A stretch of DNA of 21,599 nucleotides, from assembly GCA_964540755.1 (NCBI GenBank), contig CAZIOB010000011.1, forward strand, positions 1 to 21,599. The letters are read 5' to 3'. Positions 16,663-21,599 of this stretch are shown here, piece by piece; position 1 is the stretch's first letter, and each line of letters begins with the position of its first letter. This stretch comes from JAAYJR01 sp964540755. Lineage in GTDB: Bacteria; Bacteroidota; Bacteroidia; Bacteroidales; Prolixibacteraceae. A program made the translations under genes and the position numbers. A model generated the notes under the pieces. The model was not told the DNA's origin. It saw only the letters and a program-made list of their open reading frames with translations, and did no database searches.

Positions 16663-17784
16663 TTAATAAACATCTTTAATAACCACTGGTTTTCCGTTAA
16701 TAATCATTTTAAACACAATAGGAATTGTAACCTCCCCTTTTGAAAAATTCAATATCCCGACAGCGCCGTCATAATTTTTTAATTCCCTTACATATTCCGC
16801 TACCTTTGCAGGATTGTTCCCTACTTTGTTTACTGCAGTTATAATAAGGGTTAACGCATCATAACCTACAGCATTAACAACAGACGGCTCTTCATTAAAT
16901 TTATTCTTATACTTTTCCGCAAACCGGTATGCCCCCTTCATCAATGAGTCCTCCGGGTTATAATAAGCTACCGGCACTATAACGCTATCCGCTGCTTCTC
17001 CTGCAATATTTATACAGTCGGGCTCAAGAAAACTAATGTTGGAGATAACCTCCGGGTTATAATTTGTTTCTCTTAACTGCCTCATGAAGTGGCCCATTTC
17101 TTTCTGGTTACCGCCGAGATATATAGCAGGGGGCCTTACATTCCTTAATTTCGCAATGATGATTCTAAAATCTTTATTGCCAAACTCATAAGATTCACTC
17201 AGGGTGACCCTGCCTCCCAAATCTTCAAATGTCTGTTTAAACATATCCCGGATCCCCAATCCATATTCACTGTTGACATAAACAATTGCAGCTTCCTTAA
17301 TGCCTTTCTCATTATAAAGAAACTTTGCAGATTCAACAGATTCAGATACACTGGAGGGATAATTCCGTGCAAAAAACTCGTTAATATTCTGAAGTTTCGG
17401 AGAAGAAGCTCCGGGACAAACCAGAAATACGTTATTCTGTTTTGCTATCGGTGCGATTGTTTTAGTCACTGTACTGCTTACATCACCAATAATATATTGT
17501 ATGCTGTCAATATTAATTAATTTTTGCAAATTGTTTGCAGCAGTCCTCGCCTCCCCTTTTGAATCAGAATAAACTATCTCAATCGGATAATCTGTGTCAG
17601 CATCTGTTCTGGCAATCTCGATTCCCTTTTTTATAGGGTCCCCATAACTTGCCAATTCACCGGTAAAAGGCAGAATTACACCTATCTTCAATGCCTCATC
17701 CTGCTTTTTCCTGTTATCGCATCCCGAAATGATCAGAGAAATTATAACAACAAAAAAAACACCTATGGAAATAAACTTTTTCAT
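16663..17784 (-). CDS. Liv-type ABC transporter substrate-binding lipoprotein
   Basis: This 373-residue protein belongs to the periplasmic binding protein family that serves branched-chain amino acid, amide and urea-type (HAAT) transporters (Peripla_BP_6). It starts with a lipoprotein signal ending in IISGC (lipidated C22), so it is membrane-anchored and not freely periplasmic. Family marks are IGVILPFTGELASYG (34-48), a GDVSS segment (99-103) and AVGYDALTLI (306-315). The start at ATG 17784 gives a normal signal peptide. It lies 26 nt after the LivF-type gene. The ligand cannot be read from the sequence; amino acids, amides, urea and aromatic acids are all possible. An alternative role as the sensing component for the kinase-like protein is possible, but that kinase has no membrane span. 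Confidence 0.93.
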   Translation of the reverse strand: MKKFISIGVFFVVIISLIISGCDNRKKQDEALKIGVILPFTGELASYGDPIKKGIEIARTDADTDYPIEIVYSDSKGEARTAANNLQKLINIDSIQYIIGDVSSTVTKTIAPIAKQNNVFLVCPGASSPKLQNINEFFARNYPSSVSESVESAKFLYNEKGIKEAAIVYVNSEYGLGIRDMFKQTFEDLGGRVTLSESYEFGNKDFRIIIAKLRNVRPPAIYLGGNQKEMGHFMRQLRETNYNPEVISNISFLEPDCINIAGEAADSVIVPVAYYNPEDSLMKGAYRFAEKYKNKFNEEPSVVNAVGYDALTLIITAVNKVGNNPAKVAEYVRELKNYDGAVGILNFSKGEVTIPIVFKMIINGKPVVIKDVY

Positions 17785-17810
17785 ACGATCAATTTTTAAA
17801 AATACAAAAA

Positions 17811-18518
17811 TTATAAATAAACATAGTTATCCGGAAAGTCATTTTGTTTAAATACATCAGGAGTGAATTTCTCACCTGCCTTACCATCTTTAATAACACA
17901 AACCTTATGTGCAAGCTTAAAAGCAGCATCATAGTTATGCTCAACAAGCATTATGGAAATTTGCTTTTCCTCATTCATTTTACCGATAAAATCAGAGGTA
18001 ATCCTGGCCCTTTCCGGGTCCAGGCCTGCTATTGGCTCATCCAGCAGCCAAAAAGTAGTTTGCTGTGCCAGCAACATTGAGAGCGACAAATTTTGCCTTT
18101 GCCCGCCTGACAGGTTACCGGCTTTTTTCTTGAAATATTCTTTAATTTCAGGGAAATAATTAACTATTTCCTCAAGATTATTATTCGTATTGTTTCTCAT
18201 GGCTAAATCAAGATGCTCTTTAACCGTAAGATTGGGAAAAATTAACCCTCGCTGCATAAAATATGATATTCCCGTGTCAATCAAAAAATCGGAATCCATA
18301 TTCATAATATTCTTCCCTTTAAAAATAATAATCCCTGAGTTAACCGGAGTTAGCCGGAAAATAGTTTTAAGCAGTGTGCTTTTTCCACACCCGTTTTGTC
18401 CTATAATAGCCAACAACTCACCCTGTTCAACATCCAGGTTAAGATTTTCCAGGACCGAGCTCCCGTTGTAGCCGGCTGACAAATTCCTTATTTTCAATAT
18501 ATAATCTTTCTTATCCAT
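17811..18518 (-). CDS. livF: LivF-type ABC transporter ATPase
   Basis: This is an ATPase subunit of 235 residues: Walker A GQNGCGKST (40-48), signature LSGGQ (136-140), Walker B FWLLDE (156-161) and H-loop His in LVEHN (H194). Length and order (after the LivG-type gene, 1 nt gap) fit LivF. It would pair with the LivG-type subunit to power import through the LivH/LivM-type permeases. All catalytic elements are present. The symbol marks family membership only and does not imply leucine transport. Confidence 0.92.
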   Translation of the reverse strand: MDKKDYILKIRNLSAGYNGSSVLENLNLDVEQGELLAIIGQNGCGKSTLLKTIFRLTPVNSGIIIFKGKNIMNMDSDFLIDTGISYFMQRGLIFPNLTVKEHLDLAMRNNTNNNLEEIVNYFPEIKEYFKKKAGNLSGGQRQNLSLSMLLAQQTTFWLLDEPIAGLDPERARITSDFIGKMNEEKQISIMLVEHNYDAAFKLAHKVCVIKDGKAGEKFTPDVFKQNDFPDNYVYL

Positions 18519-18519
18519 T

Positions 18520-19233
18520 TTAATTTACCAACCTGTCTTCAATTATCTCTCCTTCCCTCATTCTAAGAACATGGCTGCTTACTGATAAAACCTTTTTAAT
18601 ATTATGCTCTATTATCACAAATGTTTTCCCTTCCTTATTTAATCCTTTAACTATATCAATTATTTTACCGGTCATTGAAGGATTCAAACCCGAGAAGGGT
18701 TCATCAAGTAAAATCAGTCCCGCATTATTCATCAGCAACATGCCGAGGGAAAGCAATTTCTTCTGGCCGTGAGACAAGCTGCCGGCCTTTTCCTGTGCAT
18801 AATTCTGTAAATGTAACATATCAATGATTTGAATAGCCTTTTTAAGGTTCTTACGTTCAGTACCGCGTATCAGATTAGGTTTCAATATATAATTTACAAT
18901 ATTTTCCCCCGGATGTTCATGGATACAAGCCATAAGGTTATCGGTAACACTCATATTTTTAAAAACCCTCGGATTTTGAAAAAGCCTCTCAATCCCGATC
19001 TTTGAACGCTCAATAGCAGACAGGTTAGATATCTCTTTCCCCTGAAAATATATCCTTCCTTTATCATGCTTGTCAAACCTGCTTATCAGGTTAAAAAGTG
19101 TGGTTTTACCAGCCCCGTTCTCACCTATCAATGCTGTAACGCTCCCCTTTCTGACAGAAAAAGATACATTGCGGACAACCGGCAGCCCGTTATACGACTT
19201 TGACAAATTTTCTATTTTAAGTATCTCGTTCAT
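18520..19233 (-). CDS. livG: LivG-type ABC transporter ATPase
   Basis: This is an ATPase subunit of 237 residues: Walker A GENGAGKT (37-44), Q-loop FQNPRVF (85-91), signature LSHGQ (153-157), Walker B LILLDE (173-178) and H-loop His in VIIEHN (H210). LSHGQ in place of LSGGQ is usual in LivG proteins. The NPRVFKNMSVTDNL stretch is also LivG-like. It follows the LivM-type gene by 3 nt and precedes the LivF-type gene by 1 nt. Confidence 0.92.
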   Translation of the reverse strand: MNEILKIENLSKSYNGLPVVRNVSFSVRKGSVTALIGENGAGKTTLFNLISRFDKHDKGRIYFQGKEISNLSAIERSKIGIERLFQNPRVFKNMSVTDNLMACIHEHPGENIVNYILKPNLIRGTERKNLKKAIQIIDMLHLQNYAQEKAGSLSHGQKKLLSLGMLLMNNAGLILLDEPFSGLNPSMTGKIIDIVKGLNKEGKTFVIIEHNIKKVLSVSSHVLRMREGEIIEDRLVN

Positions 19234-19236
19234 ATG

Positions 19237-20106
19237 CTATTTATATACATATTTCCCAAAAAAACCGTTAGGCCTGTACCGCACTATCAATACCAGGATC
19301 AGTCCGTATATCACCATTCGCAGATTTGCAGCTGCCGCATCAGGGATATTAACAAATTTAAGTACTTCGGGTAGCAGGATATAAAATAATGCGCCTGAAA
19401 CCGGCCCTGTAATATTCCCTGATCCGCCGATTATCACTATTGATACCAATAATATTGACTCATCAATAGTAAAGGAAGAAGGATCAATATATGAGATATA
19501 TGTCGCATACAGACTGCCTGCAACAGCAGCAAAAGCCCCGGATATACAAATACCGGTACACTTAAAATAACGGGGATCTTTCCCAAGGGCCGTAACTGCC
19601 AATTCATCGTCGCGCGTACTCTCAAGCAGTCTGCAGAAAGGAGTTTTTTGAAAATAATAAAAAAATACCAGGGTAATTATCATGAAAAACAGTCCCAGTA
19701 AGGCAAAAGAAGGCAGGCTGTCAAACCGCATCCCTAAAATTTCAGGCCGTGGGATTCCCTCAATACCATAAGGCCCGTTTGTGATGCCTGTCCAGTTATA
19801 AAATATAGCATACATAATAACCTGGAAAGCCAGTGTTGCCAGTGCAAAGTAGAGTTCCCTCAACCTGCCTGCAATAAATGCAATTATCAGGCTGAATAAA
19901 ATGTTGGCTACAACTGCCAGCGCCATTGCAGCCGGAAAGGAGATTCCCAGCTTTACCATTCCCAGGCTGGTAACATAAGCTCCTATCCCGTAAAAAACAG
20001 CCTGTGCAAGGGATAATAATCCCGTAAACCCGACTTTTAAGTTAAGAGACAAAGCCAGTATAATATATATCTCCGCTAAGACAACTATTTGAAGGATATA
20101 ATTCAT
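19237..20106 (-). CDS. livM: LivM-type ABC transporter permease
   Basis: This is an integral membrane permease of 289 residues with about eight to ten hydrophobic helices. Family marks are LNLKVGFTGLLSLAQAVFYG (21-40), ALATLAFQV (90-98) and GGSGNITGPVSGALFY (about 235-250). It forms the membrane channel with the LivH-type subunit. The ATG overlaps the stop of the LivH-type gene by 4 nt (ATGA). The length is somewhat below that of many LivM proteins but is complete for the core permease. Confidence 0.92.
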   Translation of the reverse strand: MNYILQIVVLAEIYIILALSLNLKVGFTGLLSLAQAVFYGIGAYVTSLGMVKLGISFPAAMALAVVANILFSLIIAFIAGRLRELYFALATLAFQVIMYAIFYNWTGITNGPYGIEGIPRPEILGMRFDSLPSFALLGLFFMIITLVFFYYFQKTPFCRLLESTRDDELAVTALGKDPRYFKCTGICISGAFAAVAGSLYATYISYIDPSSFTIDESILLVSIVIIGGSGNITGPVSGALFYILLPEVLKFVNIPDAAAANLRMVIYGLILVLIVRYRPNGFFGKYVYK

Positions 20107-20972
20107 TTTTCTTCAATCCTTAATTTATATGACAATATTCCCTCTGTACGGAAAAGCAACACTATTATTAATATCAAATATGTCAATCCTTCCTCCCACT
20201 GGGAAGAGAGGAACCATTCCGTAATATTATTAAGAATGGATATTAACATTGAAGTTGCCAAAATGGAATAAAAATTATGTTGCCCGGCCAATACAACCAC
20301 AACAATAGCTGTCAATGTAATACTCATCCCTGCTTCAGGCTCAATGCCGAAATCAAAAGCCTCCAGCAAACCCGCCGCAACAGCAATTAACGACCCCAAT
20401 CCGAAAACCAGGTAACGCACTCTTTGAGTCTTAATGCCAATAACCTTAGCGAGTTCAGGATTATCTGAAACAGCCCTCACTTTCAAACCGTAACTGGTAC
20501 ATTTCATAAACAACAAAAACAAAATGATCAAAGGCACGGCAAATAAAATCTGCCAAAGTTGGGGCCGTGTAATTATAACGTTACCAAACGTAAGACTTTC
20601 ATAAACAGAATTATAAAGAATTTTAGCATCGTTACCGAAAAGTAAAGCAATAATATTAATTATAATGATATAAATGCCAAGCGAAGTGATCAAAGCAATA
20701 TTTTCATTATTTGTTTTTTTCATCAAAGGTTTATAAAAAGCCCACTCTGTGAAAAGGCCGAGAAAGACTGCAAACAGCAATGTCATAGCAACACTTGCAA
20801 CCAGTCCTGCAGATTGATTCAACCAGTAAAAAAAATATACGCCAGCAACATACACTCCTCCGTGTGCCATGTGAAAGATCTTTGTTACAGAGAAAATGAT
20901 ATGAAAGCCTAATGCTACCAAAGCAAGAAGCGATCCGCTAATTACGCCGTTGATTAAAATTTGTAATGCCAT
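20103..20972 (-). CDS. livH: LivH-type ABC transporter permease
   Basis: This is a permease of 289 residues with the standard LivH opening (GVISGSLLALVALGFHIIFS, 8-27) and KIFHMAHGGVYVAG (31-44), a central conserved SYGLKVRAVSDNPELAKVIG (185-204) and a polytopic body of about eight helices. It is the first gene of the long minus-strand unit. The start at ATG 20972 is supported by the LivH N-terminal motif. A promoter candidate lies about 17 nt upstream. Together with the next four genes it forms a complete Liv/HAAT importer. Confidence 0.93.
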   Translation of the reverse strand: MALQILINGVISGSLLALVALGFHIIFSVTKIFHMAHGGVYVAGVYFFYWLNQSAGLVASVAMTLLFAVFLGLFTEWAFYKPLMKKTNNENIALITSLGIYIIIINIIALLFGNDAKILYNSVYESLTFGNVIITRPQLWQILFAVPLIILFLLFMKCTSYGLKVRAVSDNPELAKVIGIKTQRVRYLVFGLGSLIAVAAGLLEAFDFGIEPEAGMSITLTAIVVVVLAGQHNFYSILATSMLISILNNITEWFLSSQWEEGLTYLILIIVLLFRTEGILSYKLRIEEK

Positions 20973-20988
20973 ACCTTAAATCTGCATG

Positions 20989-21017
20989 CAAAATACCTTA
21001 ATTATCAGTTTTCCCAA
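20989..21017 (-). promoter_or_regulatory. Candidate promoter of the Liv/signalling operon
   Basis: The minus strand has TTG (complement of 21015-21017), 19 nt, then TATTTTG (complement of 20989-20995), one base short of TAnnTTTG. It lies just upstream of ATG 20972 and downstream of the terminator at 21104-21130. The leader would be only about 10 nt. Confidence 0.35.
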
Positions 21018-21103
21018 GTTTTCCCGTTTAATCAGGCATATTAAAAAAGCAGCATTCCCTATCCTTGAAGCACAGGAAAAGATACTTTTGTTCTGAAGTT
21101 ATT

Positions 21104-21130
21104 AAAAAAAGCGGCCTGAAAGCCGCTTTT
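21104..21130. terminator. Bidirectional intrinsic terminator
   Basis: A perfect 6-bp stem AGCGGC/GCCGCT (21110-21115 and 21122-21127) has a 6-nt loop, with seven A on the left and four T on the right. The longer T run is on the minus strand. No minus-strand gene lies between it and the window edge, so it may end transcripts of the folded element at 21213-21352 or insulate the operon from the right. Confidence 0.7.
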
Positions 21131-21212
21131 AATGTGCATTTAACATTACTACCCACACTTTGCTAATCTATTTCAGATGTAGAAAAATGTTTGTTGAATC
21201 AACTTTAAAAAT

Positions 21213-21352
21213 CCTCGTCCTTTGGGCGAGGTCATGTTCTTGCGGGGCTTTGCCCGAAAAGCATGTGCGGTTGAAAAAATTTGCATTGCTATGCAAAAAT
21301 CGGGGTTAAAGCCACTTCCTAAGTGGTGGATAGTCCGATTTTAGCAAATTTT
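21213..21352. repeat. Highly folded intergenic element, REP/IS200-like candidate
   Basis: Several stems lie in 140 bases: CCTCGTCC/GGGCGAGG with a TTT loop (21213-21231); a longer imperfect stem with GGGC/GCCC at its tip (21233-21265); TTTGCAT/ATGCAAA (21280-21297); and CCACTT/AAGTGG (21312-21326) inside AAAATCGG/CCGATTTT (21296-21303 with 21335-21342). The last is in turn inside AAAATTTGC/GCAAATTTT (21276-21284 with 21344-21352). The TTTGCAT hairpin and the outer stem are mutually exclusive. No protein is encoded. It could be a palindromic element moved by a REP-associated (RAYT) or IS200/IS605-type transposase, or a structured RNA. In the rest of the 20973-21505 gap, 21353-21505 shows nothing recognisable. 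Confidence 0.55.
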
Positions 21353-21505
21353 ACTTGGAAAAAGAAAATATTAAGTTAGGATAGAATGAGCCCGGGGGAA
21401 ATTTAAAAGCTTAGTTGGAACTGTGATAAAAATTTTGGGAAATATTGATTTTCAGGCATAGGTAAAAATATCTGAAATTGAAAAATGTAATAAAGATTAA
21501 TAATT

Positions 21506-21599
21506 ATGAAACGGGAAATATTTTTTGTTGTCATACTATTTTTGTTTGCTTCTTGTGGAGGGAAAAAACAACAAGGATCTTTAACTGTTTTTGAACCTA
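21506..21599 (+). CDS. Lipoprotein, 5' fragment (runs off the window)
   Basis: ATG 21506 opens a plus-strand frame of 31 codons to the window edge. The N-terminus is a lipoprotein signal: K-R at 2-3, a hydrophobic core IFFVVILFLF and a lipobox FASC (Cys at residue 17), then GGKKQQGS. Only the signal and about 14 mature residues are visible, so no function can be given. It is the only supported plus-strand gene and is divergent from the long minus-strand operon. Confidence 0.7.
   Translation, partial: MKREIFFVVILFLFASCGGKKQQGSLTVFEP

Noticed and set aside
21213..21352. Group II intron, integron attC or CRISPR array
   Set aside because: There is no intron 5' consensus or domain V hairpin, no integrase-type core sites and no regular repeat-spacer pattern. 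Only nested inverted repeats are seen.

Overview
The window looks like a chromosomal segment of a Bacteroidota bacterium. It is AT-rich. The one promoter -7 box that matches fully is of the TAnnTTTG type, recognisable Shine-Dalgarno sites are scarce, and there is a secreted HYR-domain protein of a kind common in that phylum. These are inferences from sequence style; no rRNA or other phylogenetic marker is present. No tRNA, rRNA, CRISPR array or complete insertion sequence was seen.

Layout, read in the direction of transcription (right to left, since nearly all genes are on the minus strand). At the far right, a plus-strand lipoprotein gene starts at 21506 and runs off the edge. Between it and the minus-strand genes lie a strongly folded, REP/IS200-like repeat candidate (21213-21352), an intrinsic terminator (21104-21130) and a candidate promoter (20989-21017). 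From 20972 to 8099 ten genes follow each other with overlaps or gaps of at most 26 nt. First comes a complete branched-chain-amino-acid-type (Liv/HAAT) ABC transporter in the order LivH, LivM, LivG, LivF, lipoprotein binding protein. Next is an SDR protein lacking the usual catalytic Ser and Tyr. Then comes a four-gene signalling cassette: a soluble, divergent histidine-kinase-like protein, an unknown 243-aa protein, a tandem receiver protein with a HEPN-like RN-x3-H motif near its C-terminus, and a second receiver protein. A clear intrinsic terminator (8027-8068) closes this unit.

A second unit starts from a full TAnnTTTG box (7742-7749). It encodes a vWA lipoprotein with a complete-looking MIDAS, a four-helix membrane protein, a 284-aa protein with a DUF2997-like segment, a Ycf46-like AAA+ ATPase, a DegT-type PLP aminotransferase homologue and a small four-helix membrane protein. 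It ends at a terminator near 1931-1976. A third unit, with its own candidate promoter, encodes the secreted HYR protein whose 3' end lies outside the window.

How the genes may work together (inference). The Liv-type binding protein and transporter would capture or import a small solute. The kinase-like protein and the receiver proteins would form a cytoplasmic relay, with the HEPN-like segment as a possible ribonuclease output. The neighbouring AAA+/vWA/membrane set looks like a separate envelope-linked remodelling machine. The kinase-receiver-HEPN cassette behind a transporter and the Ycf46-like/vWA module are the best candidates for undescribed systems. Their functions cannot be fixed from sequence alone.
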